Shown here: piece by piece, positions 38,746-46,735 of the stretch
Layout: each line of letters begins with the position of its first letter
Numbering within the stretch: position 1 is the first letter of the stretch
Assembly: GCF_034675905.1 (NCBI RefSeq)
Contig: NZ_JAUCCV010000010.1
Location: forward strand, 682,001-746,000
Length of the DNA stretch: 64,000 bases
From: Castellaniella sp034675905
GTDB taxonomy: Bacteria > Pseudomonadota > Gammaproteobacteria > Burkholderiales > Burkholderiaceae_B
Direction of reading: 5' to 3'
Translations under genes and position numbers: made by a program
Notes under the pieces: generated by a model
Seen by the model: the letters and a program-made list of their open reading frames with translations, nothing else
Told to the model about the DNA's origin: nothing
Database searches by the model: none

Positions 38746-39386
38746 CCCACTCCCCTGACATTGCGGATCACATCGTGGCCCAACTTGCGCCGCAAGGCGT
38801 GAATCAGGAATTCGATGGCATTGCTTTCGACTTCTTCGCCCCAGCCGTACAGGCGGTCTTCCAATTCAGATCGTGACAGGATAGCGCCGGGCCGCATCAG
38901 CAGCGCTTGCAGCAGGGAAAACTCGCGGCCAGACAGCTGCAAGGCCGCGCCGTCTCGGGTGTTTGCCTGTTTGGTGCTCAGATCCAGCGTGATGACGCCG
39001 TTGTCCAGCACCGGGCTGGCCTGGCCGCTCTGACGCCGAATGACGGCGCGCATCCGGGCCAGCAATTCGGCCATATCGAAAGGTTTGAGGATGTAGTCGT
39101 CCGCGCCGGCATCCAGACCCCTCAGGCGCTCATTCAGTGCGTCGCGGGCCGTGATGATCAGGACGGGAACCATGTTCTGGCGGGCGCGCAGGACTTCCAG
39201 CACTTCCAGGCCGTCCTTGCCGGGCAGCCCCAGATCCAGCAGGACCAGATCGTAGTGCTGCATGGCCAGAGTATCCAACGCTGTCTGTCCGTTTTGCACC
39301 CAGTCGGCGGCATAGGCGGCATCCTGCAGGGCATCGTGAACAACCTGGCCGATCATGAGGTCGTCTTCGATCAAGAGTACGCGCAT
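38721..39386 (-). CDS. OmpR-family response regulator
   Basis: The 221-residue regulator starts MRVLLIEDDLMIGQVV at 39386, has phospho-acceptor Asp51 in LLDLGLPGKDGLE, Lys in ILKPFDM, and a winged-helix DNA-binding domain (SRSELEDRLYGWGEEVESNAIEFLIHALRRKLG, abridged here as the conserved NAIEFLIHALRRKLG). It is of the QseB/PmrA type and pairs with the overlapping kinase gene. A COG4705 membrane protein gene lies about 40 bp upstream and may be in the same unit. Confidence 0.92.
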   Translation of the reverse strand: MRVLLIEDDLMIGQVVHDALQDAAYAADWVQNGQTALDTLAMQHYDLVLLDLGLPGKDGLEVLEVLRARQNMVPVLIITARDALNERLRGLDAGADDYILKPFDMAELLARMRAVIRRQSGQASPVLDNGVITLDLSTKQANTRDGAALQLSGREFSLLQALLMRPGAILSRSELEDRLYGWGEEVESNAIEFLIHALRRKLGHDVIRNVRGVGWMVSKNG

Positions 39387-39427
39387 GGGATTTCCTGTTC
39401 CTTCGGCCCAAGGATAAACCGGATTGT

Positions 39428-40213
39428 TCAATCGGTTTCGAACGTCTCGGTGTCGGCATTGAATTGTTCGAGCGTGACCAGCATGATGATAATGGCCAAA
39501 AACAACGCACTGGTCCAAGAGGCGCCCATGCCCATGCCGCCGTCCGCCTTGCCTTGCGTCAGCAGGTCTCCCAGCGCTGCCCCGAAGGGGCGGGTCAGGA
39601 TATAAGCCAGCCAGAACGTCAGCACCGCGTTGCCGCCCAGGCGCCAGGCGCCGTAAGACAGCGCGATCAGCGCGCCGAATACGACGGCGCCCCAGGCGAA
39701 GCCCAGGTTCAGCGCCTCGGTGGCCAGGTCTCCGGCGGCGGTTCCCAGGGCGAAGGTGCATAGAATCGCAGCCCAGTAGAACAGTTCCCGGCGGCGCGAC
39801 ACGATGTCGTGGATGGATAGCGTGTGTTCCGTCCGGTACCAGATGGCAAAAATGCTCATCAGCAGTCCGGCGAAGATGGGGGTGCTCACGGCCAGGCTGA
39901 TCCCCAGGTGGTCGGTCAAAAAATCGGTGATCTGCGTGCCGACGATGCTGACCAGTACAACGGTCAGCCAGTAGATCCAGGGGGTGTAGTGTGGTTTGCG
40001 CAGCTGGATGGTCAAAGCCGTGATCAGCAACAAGGCCATGATGGCATCGGTCATGCCCGGCCCCCAGCCGGCATTGAAGGCTAGATAATCAGCACCGGTT
40101 TCCCCGACGGTGGTGCATAGGATCTTGATGATCCAGAAAGCAAGCGCGACGGCCGGAACCTTGATCAGGCGGCTGGCAGCCTTGCGATGGTTGAAATCGA
40201 GAACGTCTTGCAT
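39428..40213 (-). CDS. COG4705-type integral membrane protein
   Basis: The 261-residue protein has about seven or eight hydrophobic segments and two similar halves. KVPAVALAFWIIKILCTTVGETGADYLAF in the first half is answered by FWLAYILTRPFGAALGDLL in the second. COG4705 proteins have no assigned biochemical role. A GGAG site precedes the start. It is the first gene of a probable unit with the response regulator and kinase, so it may be their target or sensor partner (inference). Confidence 0.75.
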   Translation of the reverse strand: MQDVLDFNHRKAASRLIKVPAVALAFWIIKILCTTVGETGADYLAFNAGWGPGMTDAIMALLLITALTIQLRKPHYTPWIYWLTVVLVSIVGTQITDFLTDHLGISLAVSTPIFAGLLMSIFAIWYRTEHTLSIHDIVSRRRELFYWAAILCTFALGTAAGDLATEALNLGFAWGAVVFGALIALSYGAWRLGGNAVLTFWLAYILTRPFGAALGDLLTQGKADGGMGMGASWTSALFLAIIIMLVTLEQFNADTETFETD

Positions 40214-40285
40214 GGTGAATCTCCGGCGATGTCAGGAATAGACATGCCGGAGAGGCTACGGATGCAGACTTAGATGAGCCTGAGA

Positions 40286-42847
40286 TCAATCGTCCTGGGG
40301 CGGTATCAGAACGAAGTGGTGGCGGAACTGCGGCGGCTCGGTGACCTGGGTGGTCTTGCCGTCAGATGAGACGGTTAAGTTGATATGGATCTGCGCCCAG
40401 CTCTGGTCTTTGTCCATGGGGACCGGGCGGGCCAGGCCATTTGCATCTATCCCGACGGCGTCCTTGATGGGGATGGTCATAGTGGCGCCCAGGCGGAAGC
40501 TGCCGTCCGGTGTTTTTTCGACATCGAAATGAAAACGCCCGGACCCGACCGGCATGACGACGGAGCCGTCTTCCAGTTTGAAAGGCGAGTCTTGCCCAAG
40601 ATCCACCAGCCCCTTCAGGATGCCTGCGCCCAATTGCTGGTTCATGATGCGGGTCAGCGGTTCGGCGGCAGGGCCTGCGATGCGGACCAGGGAATCCAGC
40701 GCTTCGCCCATCTGGCTGTCTCTGGAGAGGTCATCTGGTATCCGGCTGGGCCAGGTGCTGCGCACATTACCGCCATCCGTGCCGGTACCGCGTACCGATA
40801 GCGAAATGCTGGTGCGCTCGATGCCGTCCTTGAAGAACGAATGGCTGACGGAAAATTCGGTGTCTGTGCCGTGTACCGGCAGTCTGGTGGTGTGGGTGGC
40901 GTGATCTTTGACGTTGACAGGTTCTTCCAGATGCGGGGTCAGCTTGGCTCGCATGGCGTCGGTCATCGTCATGCTTGATTTGAAAGTCGCCGGGTCGTAG
41001 CTGATCTCGTATTGTTCGATCAAGGACTGCTTGAAGGTGCTGGGGAGCGTGATCGCTGGAACCACCGGATTGTCGTTTTGCGTCAGGGTGGCCAGTCGTT
41101 CGTGCATGGAACTGCCGATGCTATCCAGCAGATGCTGGGATGTGCTGACCCGTTCCAGGGTTTCGACGCCGCTGCCGGCATAATCGTGAAGCGATACGAT
41201 GTTGCCCATGCTGGAGGCGACATCGCGGAAGGATGCTTCCAGCGTGTTGATCAGCCCCAGGTTCTGCAAGGCATTCTGGATGACCTCCTCGTCTTCTGAG
41301 TCGGTCAATTGTTTGATGGCTGCCTGGGTGGCCTGCATCATCATGGCTTTGCGGTCGTCCGGGCTGGCGGTGTCGCCGTAATGCCCTAGCCGGGTCAGTT
41401 GCTGAGTGCGCTGTCGTTCGATATCGGATAGATCGCGCAATTGGCGCATCAGAACCGGCGTGTCCACGGGGGCCTGCGCCAAGGTCTGCAGCAGCTGGTT
41501 CGTGCCCTCGATCATTTTGGCGCTCAGGGCCGTGACGCGATCCAGACCTTCCAGGCTGGCATCGTCGCGGACTAGTTCCAGTCCGAAGGGCTGCAAGGTG
41601 GTCTGGCTGTGCCGGATATGGCCTAAGGAATGATCATCGAGCAGCTTCAGCGAGTCGCGGTTCAGCGGGCCGTCGGGGTTTGCGTCGGGGTCGCGCAGGG
41701 CTTGCATGGTTTCCGCCATGATGACGCCCAAGGCATCCTTGGTGCCGGAGGGGATCTGTCCGAAGGTATTTTCCAGGGATTGGACCTGGGCTTGCAGGCT
41801 GGACAAGGCCTTTGCGATTTCGCTGCGGTTTTCTGTATGCAGGGCCACGTCCAGCTTGTGAGTCAGCGTGGGGGCCAGGGCGTCGACACGGGTCTGTATT
41901 TCCTGGTCCAGCGATTCACTGAGGCGGTCGAGCATCGTACGCCCCTGAGTGATGCGTCCGGTCTGGATCTGGTCCGGATCCAGGGTGTCATGGCGCATGT
42001 CGGGGGCTTCTTCCAGCGTTTTGGGCGGCTCTGAATGCAGATTTCGTATCTGGCTGAGCGCTTGCTTGGCCGTGTCGAGCTTGCCGGAATTCAGTACTTG
42101 GGACAAGGTATGGAGCTGCGCGTCCGGCAGATTGTCCAGGTAGATGTCCAGATGCTGGTTGCCGATCATCGCCAGGCCGGTGGACAAGGTATGCAGGTGG
42201 CCGTCCAGGGCGACACCGTCGACAGGTGTTCGGGATAGCAGTTCGGTGATGTCGGACAGGGGCGCTTGAATGGCATCCTGGGCGATCTGCTGGCTGAGGG
42301 CCGTATCGATCTGTTTCAGCACGTTTTCGGCCTGAGCCCGCAGGCGGGGCGGATCGACCTGATCCAGGATGGCTTGCCGCGCTTCGGGATTGCTCAGCGA
42401 GCCGCTGCGCAGAGCGCTCAGATCCATCAGGCCCAGCTCTTGCAGGTAGGTCTTGAGAGATTCCTTGCCGCCGGACAAATTGGACAGGTCACCGTGGGAT
42501 AGGTCACCTAGTCTGGCCAGGCCTTCGGCGATCTTGCCTTGCGCCTTGGTGTCATCTGGCTGGGCGGTCAGATGACCCAGCAGGTTCCCGATTCGGCGGC
42601 TATTGTCGCGCGCCTGGTCGAGGACGAATTGTTGCGCCCGTTGCGCCGGGCTGGCCGTCAGGTAGAACGCGGTCTTGGACAGAAAATTCAGGATGCGCTG
42701 ACCGACGCCGGGCCCGCTGGTGCGAGGAGTGGCTCCGGGTTCGGCCTTGAATCGCAGATTGCCGACCTGTCCCAGCGGACCGGCGTCAAGATTATTCCGA
42801 CCCACATTCTGGATGGGCGCGTGACCGAGGTTCTGGATGCCGGACAT
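40286..42847 (-). CDS. Putative type III secretion effector (853 aa, no known catalytic motif)
   Basis: This large soluble protein lies 18 bp after a CesT-type chaperone gene, behind a promoter motif shared with other secretion operons. It has no signal peptide or membrane helix. Residues about 50-260 are helical and resemble the N-terminus of the SopB-like protein at 51495: S-P-A-Q-R against T-P-Q-Q-R, and LRAQAE at residues 169-174 in both. The middle is coiled-coil-like. A C-terminal region (about 620-853) is richer in beta structure, with repeated ThrSer and Gly turns. I cannot name an activity. An alternative is a secreted translocon-like or structural protein, but it lacks hydrophobic helices. 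Confidence 0.6.
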   Translation of the reverse strand: MSGIQNLGHAPIQNVGRNNLDAGPLGQVGNLRFKAEPGATPRTSGPGVGQRILNFLSKTAFYLTASPAQRAQQFVLDQARDNSRRIGNLLGHLTAQPDDTKAQGKIAEGLARLGDLSHGDLSNLSGGKESLKTYLQELGLMDLSALRSGSLSNPEARQAILDQVDPPRLRAQAENVLKQIDTALSQQIAQDAIQAPLSDITELLSRTPVDGVALDGHLHTLSTGLAMIGNQHLDIYLDNLPDAQLHTLSQVLNSGKLDTAKQALSQIRNLHSEPPKTLEEAPDMRHDTLDPDQIQTGRITQGRTMLDRLSESLDQEIQTRVDALAPTLTHKLDVALHTENRSEIAKALSSLQAQVQSLENTFGQIPSGTKDALGVIMAETMQALRDPDANPDGPLNRDSLKLLDDHSLGHIRHSQTTLQPFGLELVRDDASLEGLDRVTALSAKMIEGTNQLLQTLAQAPVDTPVLMRQLRDLSDIERQRTQQLTRLGHYGDTASPDDRKAMMMQATQAAIKQLTDSEDEEVIQNALQNLGLINTLEASFRDVASSMGNIVSLHDYAGSGVETLERVSTSQHLLDSIGSSMHERLATLTQNDNPVVPAITLPSTFKQSLIEQYEISYDPATFKSSMTMTDAMRAKLTPHLEEPVNVKDHATHTTRLPVHGTDTEFSVSHSFFKDGIERTSISLSVRGTGTDGGNVRSTWPSRIPDDLSRDSQMGEALDSLVRIAGPAAEPLTRIMNQQLGAGILKGLVDLGQDSPFKLEDGSVVMPVGSGRFHFDVEKTPDGSFRLGATMTIPIKDAVGIDANGLARPVPMDKDQSWAQIHINLTVSSDGKTTQVTEPPQFRHHFVLIPPQDD

Positions 42848-42865
42848 GATGGATTCCTGGGAAGG

Positions 42866-43348
42866 TCAAACACGCAGGCCGAAGCCGGGCATGGGATCGG
42901 GGGGGAGGGATGAATCTGTGGCGGCAGGGGCTTGCCGGTTTTGCGCGTCGGCAGAGGGCGCGCACAGGCGCTGCTGCCATTCGCTAGCGACGGCGACCAT
43001 GGATTCGATCGTAGTCCGTAGCCAGGCGGTATCTGCTCGGGACAGTTCGAGGCGGCGGGACAGTACCAGTTCGCCGGTGATGTCGTCCAGGCCCAGCGTG
43101 GCGCCGTCGGTGTCGCGGCAAAAGAGATTGGCGGCCAGCAATTGGCGGAACACCGTCTGGCGTCGTTCCGCATCGGCAGGCGCCTGCCCGATGATGATGT
43201 AGCACTGCAGGGAGTCGGTGCCTGGATCGTGCTCCAGATTCAGGGTAGGACCGTTTTCAAACGCCAGCGCCGCTGTCCCGTCCTGATTCAGTGCGATGGG
43301 GGCTCCGGCGTCCTGGCCGAACAGGGAAACTAGGGTGTGTGCATCCAT
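42866..43348 (-). CDS. CesT/SycE-type type III secretion chaperone
   Basis: The 160-residue acidic protein (start MDAHTLVSLFGQ, GAGGAG upstream) has the class I chaperone layout: N-terminal helix, beta strands, RRQTVFRQLLAANLF helix, GATLGLDDITGELVLSRR strands and a final helix with W-Q-Q-R. It is clearly paralogous to the chaperone at 54282 (LLAANxF, GAT, xRR in the same order). It probably serves the 853-residue protein encoded directly downstream. Confidence 0.82.
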   Translation of the reverse strand: MDAHTLVSLFGQDAGAPIALNQDGTAALAFENGPTLNLEHDPGTDSLQCYIIIGQAPADAERRQTVFRQLLAANLFCRDTDGATLGLDDITGELVLSRRLELSRADTAWLRTTIESMVAVASEWQQRLCAPSADAQNRQAPAATDSSLPPDPMPGFGLRV

Positions 43349-43408
43349 GGGGCTCCTCGGTCTGCATGATGGGGGGCGCTGCAGTGCGTGCGGCGGCGTC
43401 ATCAACTG

Positions 43409-43434
43409 AGTAACGCGAGTAGCGGCTTTGTTCC
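43409..43434 (-). promoter_or_regulatory. ECF-type promoter motif GGAAC-N15-GTTACT (effector unit 1)
   Basis: Read on the minus strand, GGAAC and GTTACT are separated by exactly 15 bases and lie 60 nt before the chaperone start. The same motif with the same spacing precedes 51495 and 61610. GGAAC is the typical -35 of HrpL-like ECF sigma factors, to which BtrS of Bordetella belongs. Confidence 0.75.
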
Positions 43435-43437
43435 GTG

Positions 43438-44619
43438 TCAGCGGCCGGTATAGACCTCGTCGGCCGCCAGCAGGATATCCACCGGAGGGTCGAAGCCGAT
43501 GATCCGGGCGGTTTCCAGGTTCAGCGCGATTTTGGCGGGATCTATCCAGATCTGGCTCAGTTGCCGAGGCTTGGCGCCGTTGAAAATGCGGGCAATGACT
43601 TCGGCATGGAACAGGCCCACATAGGAGTAGTCCGCTTGCGCCAGGCTCATGAGCAGCCCCTGCTCGACCTGGGCGGATCCCAGCATGGCAAAGCTGGGTA
43701 CTTTGGCCTGGCGCAGGATTTCCGCCACGGCGCCGATGGTGGTGGGCGTGATGCTGCGGTGTACGGTAACGTACATGGCATCGACCTGGGCGCTGAGCGT
43801 GCGATAGCAGCCCATGGCGTTGAGGGTTGCCTGGGAGACATCCAGCGCATTGGTCCCGGTCGAGCAGGATTTGATCTGGAAATGGTCTTCTTTGGCGACT
43901 TGCTCGACGGCTGGGACGGCTGCGTAAGTACGGCCTTCCGGGCTGTCTTCGTAGACCAGACCCAGGGTTTTGAACTGCACGATGTCGTGAAACAGCCTGA
44001 CCTGCCGTTGATAGCGTTCCGGTTGGACGCGGGCGTGCAGATTGTCCAGCCCGCTGTCCTGGGCGCTGGTGACGATATGGGAGCCGACCGCGTCGCTGGT
44101 CGATGCCACCACGGTGGGAACGGGCGCCCCTAAGGCTGCCATGTCCTGCCCGGCCCAGGTTCCCATGGCGATGATCAGGTCGATGTCCTTGCGCTTGGTC
44201 AGGCGGTCACTGATGGCCTGGCGGACGGCGGGGCGTTGCGCGGCATCGAAATTCCCGGGTTGCCATTGGGCATCTGCGACGAACTGCAGGGTTTCACTTT
44301 TTGCATTGGCGGCCAGGTACTGCCAGGTCTGCTTGCCCGTCAGGTCTTGAGGGATATCGGGAATGGTCAGCCAGCCCAGTTGTTGCAGGCCTTGAACGAT
44401 GGCGCGCAGGGTCCGGGGGTATTCGACATAGTCGCCGCTTTCGAAATAGCCAAGCCGCCACTTGCTGCCGTCCGGCTTGGTTTGGGGCGTAGTGGGAAAG
44501 ACGTGAGCGGTCGCGGCGGGCGAGGCGGCGTCTGTCTGGGCGGCATGGGTCTGCGCCTGGGCGGCGACCGGCGCCAACAGCATCAGGGACAGCAGCAGTG
44601 AGCAGGTTTTGGAAATCAT
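43438..44619 (-). CDS. ABC-type substrate-binding protein with signal peptide
   Basis: A 393-residue exported protein: signal peptide MISKTCSLLLSLMLLAPVAAQAQ, then a bilobed binding fold of the ABC_sub_bind family (WRLGYFESGDYVEYPRTL; LIIAMGTWAGQDM; VVASTSDAVGSH; PSFAMLGSAQVEQG). Its start overlaps the stop of the PP2C gene upstream (ATGA), so the two are co-translated. No permease or ATPase is nearby, suggesting that it feeds ligand information to the membrane sensor part of the phosphatase, which is inference. Confidence 0.8.
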   Translation of the reverse strand: MISKTCSLLLSLMLLAPVAAQAQTHAAQTDAASPAATAHVFPTTPQTKPDGSKWRLGYFESGDYVEYPRTLRAIVQGLQQLGWLTIPDIPQDLTGKQTWQYLAANAKSETLQFVADAQWQPGNFDAAQRPAVRQAISDRLTKRKDIDLIIAMGTWAGQDMAALGAPVPTVVASTSDAVGSHIVTSAQDSGLDNLHARVQPERYQRQVRLFHDIVQFKTLGLVYEDSPEGRTYAAVPAVEQVAKEDHFQIKSCSTGTNALDVSQATLNAMGCYRTLSAQVDAMYVTVHRSITPTTIGAVAEILRQAKVPSFAMLGSAQVEQGLLMSLAQADYSYVGLFHAEVIARIFNGAKPRQLSQIWIDPAKIALNLETARIIGFDPPVDILLAADEVYTGR

Positions 44620-46631
44620 GTGCGTCGTATTGCGATCAGCGTGATATCGTCAAAGGGGTCCGCCCCGTCTGTGAAGCGGCGCAGGTCTGCCAATAACTGG
44701 TCGATCTGCTTGCCGGTATTGTCGGCTGGCGTCGCTAATTGAGCGAGCAGCTGCGCTTCACCGTATTGCTCTCCGGCCAGATTGGTCGCGTCGGTCACCC
44801 CATCGGTATAACCCAGCATGGTTTCGCCTGGCAGCAATGTGGATTCGAGCGGCTGGTAGGACAGGTCTTCCTGCACGCCGCAGGCAGGCCCGCTGCGGCC
44901 TGTCAGCAATCGGACCTGTCCGTCGGGGGCGATGATGGCCGGAGGGGGGTGTCCGGCATTGGCCCAGATCAGGTGGCCGGTCTGCAGATCCAGCACGCCC
45001 AGCAGCAGGGTGACGAACATCATGTTCGGATTGTTTTCCGCCAAGCGGTTGTTGATCCGGTGCATGATCCGCGCGGGATCTGTTTCGTCTTCGGTCGTGG
45101 CTCGGATCAGCGTCCGGGTGACTGCCATGAAAAGCGCAGCGGGTACGCCTTTGTCGGAAACGTCGCCGATGGCAAAGCACAGCCGTCCATCCGGCAGAGG
45201 GAAGTAATCGTATAGATCGCCGCCGACCTCTTTGGCCGGTTGGATGGCCGCGTGCAGATCCGCCTGGCGAACGATTTCCGGCGGCAGCGGCAAGGGCAGC
45301 AGTCCCATCTGGATATCGCGAGCGATGTTCAGTTCGCTTTCAAAGCGTTCGCGCACCGAGGTTTCCTGCATCAGGCGGGCGACGTTTTCCCCTAGTTTGT
45401 CCTGCATGAAGAGGAAGGACGACGCCAGCCGGCCGACTTCGTCGCGGTGGCGGGCCGGCAGGGCGGCGATGCTTGCGGGCGGTTCGGCGAGGGTCGTCAG
45501 ATCCTGGTCGGGCAGGCTGCGCGCGTACTGGGTCAGCGTATCCAGGGGGCGGGTGATGCGGGTGGCGATGAGCCAGGCCAGCGCCAGCGCGAGCAACAGT
45601 GCGCCGGCAAAGATCAGGGCCTGTCGGCGGATCAGGCTGCGGGCCGGCGCCTGCAGATCGCTTTGGGGGACGGCTGCCGCCAGCGTCCAGCCCAGCGGCT
45701 TGTAGTGAATGGTTTGGATGAACCAGGGGGCTTCGTGGTCGGATAGGGTGACGGTGAACAGGTGGGGTTGCGGCGTCGGCAGGGACGCGCGCAGCGGTTT
45801 GTTGGTAGCCAGGTCGATGGCGTCGAGCAGGCGGGGGGCCTGCGCTTCGGGGGGCGGAACGATGAAGCGGCCGTTATCCGCCAGGATGAAGACAAAGCCG
45901 GATTGCGCCAGGGTCAGGCTGGATAGGGAGCTGAGCAGGGCGGACTCCATCTGAGCCCTTTGGGCCTGGACTTGATCCAGGATTTCCTGAGCGCTGTCGG
46001 ATACGGCCAGTACCCAGTCCCAGGCTGGGAAATAGCCGAAGTAGCCATAGCGTGTTTCCAGCGACCTGCCGGCCCCTTGGGCTGGGGTCGCCCAACGGTA
46101 CAGGGCGAAGCCGTGTCCCGAATAGCGGCTTTCGTCGTAGAGAGCCTGAGCCAAGGGCCGGCCCTTGATGTCGCGGACATCCGATAGATCGGTCCCGATC
46201 ATTTCCGCCATTCCGCTGGCCAGGACCTGATGGCGGGCATTGTAAATAAAAGCGTAGCGCTGTTTGCCCAGCGACAGGCGATTGAGCCAGGCGCTGGCCA
46301 GGCGTTGGGCGGCTTCAGTGGAGACGAGACCGCGTTCGGCCATGGCGGCGTAACCGCCCAGCACGGACTGGATCGTGGTGCCGAGCTCCATCAGCTGCGC
46401 CCGGCCGCTGCGCACGCTGCGGATCTTGTCGTCGAGCAGCGCTCCCCAGCGCGCTTCGGTATCGCGTTGCACCAGGCTCAGGACGTTGTCGATGGCGTGG
46501 CGCTCGCCGGCCTCGACGGTGCGGGTGACATCGCGTTGGGTCACGGGGATGACGGCCCCGGCAACGATGAGCAGGAGCCCAAGGACGGCGAGAAAGATCT
46601 TGCCGCGCAGGGATCGGGTAAGTGAGTGCAT
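44616..46631 (-). CDS. Membrane-anchored PP2C (SpoIIE-type) phosphatase, BtrU-like
   Basis: I place the start at MHSLTRSLRGKIFL (46631, 671 residues); an earlier GTG gives 15 unlikely residues. Domains: membrane helix, Cache-like periplasmic region, second helix (about 355-375), HAMP, then a PP2C domain with metal-binding KEVGGDLYDYF, IGDVSDKGVPAALF, GYTDGVTDA and FDDITLIAI. BtrU of Bordetella has this design and dephosphorylates the anti-anti-sigma BtrV to switch on secretion. A BtrW-like kinase lies at 50327. The symbol is withheld because orthology cannot be shown without alignment. Confidence 0.85.
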   Translation of the reverse strand: MHSLTRSLRGKIFLAVLGLLLIVAGAVIPVTQRDVTRTVEAGERHAIDNVLSLVQRDTEARWGALLDDKIRSVRSGRAQLMELGTTIQSVLGGYAAMAERGLVSTEAAQRLASAWLNRLSLGKQRYAFIYNARHQVLASGMAEMIGTDLSDVRDIKGRPLAQALYDESRYSGHGFALYRWATPAQGAGRSLETRYGYFGYFPAWDWVLAVSDSAQEILDQVQAQRAQMESALLSSLSSLTLAQSGFVFILADNGRFIVPPPEAQAPRLLDAIDLATNKPLRASLPTPQPHLFTVTLSDHEAPWFIQTIHYKPLGWTLAAAVPQSDLQAPARSLIRRQALIFAGALLLALALAWLIATRITRPLDTLTQYARSLPDQDLTTLAEPPASIAALPARHRDEVGRLASSFLFMQDKLGENVARLMQETSVRERFESELNIARDIQMGLLPLPLPPEIVRQADLHAAIQPAKEVGGDLYDYFPLPDGRLCFAIGDVSDKGVPAALFMAVTRTLIRATTEDETDPARIMHRINNRLAENNPNMMFVTLLLGVLDLQTGHLIWANAGHPPPAIIAPDGQVRLLTGRSGPACGVQEDLSYQPLESTLLPGETMLGYTDGVTDATNLAGEQYGEAQLLAQLATPADNTGKQIDQLLADLRRFTDGADPFDDITLIAIRRT

Positions 46632-46648
46632 GGAAAAGTGGCGATTGA

Positions 46649-46686
46649 GACCGGTACTGCAAATGAAGACCGGCACTGCAAATTAC
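46649..46686. repeat. Two 19-bp tandem direct repeats between divergent PP2C and MFS genes
   Basis: GACCGGTACTGCAAATGAA (46649-46667) is followed at once by a copy differing at one base in the first 16 (46668-46686). They lie between divergent start codons, 17 bp from the PP2C start. TAAAAT at 46695-46700 is a possible -10 for the plus strand. A repeated operator is the simplest reading, unproven. Confidence 0.5.
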
Positions 46687-46735
46687 TTCAATTGTAAAAT
46701 CTCGTCTACCTTATTTCGATGCAGGTTTCGTGACC

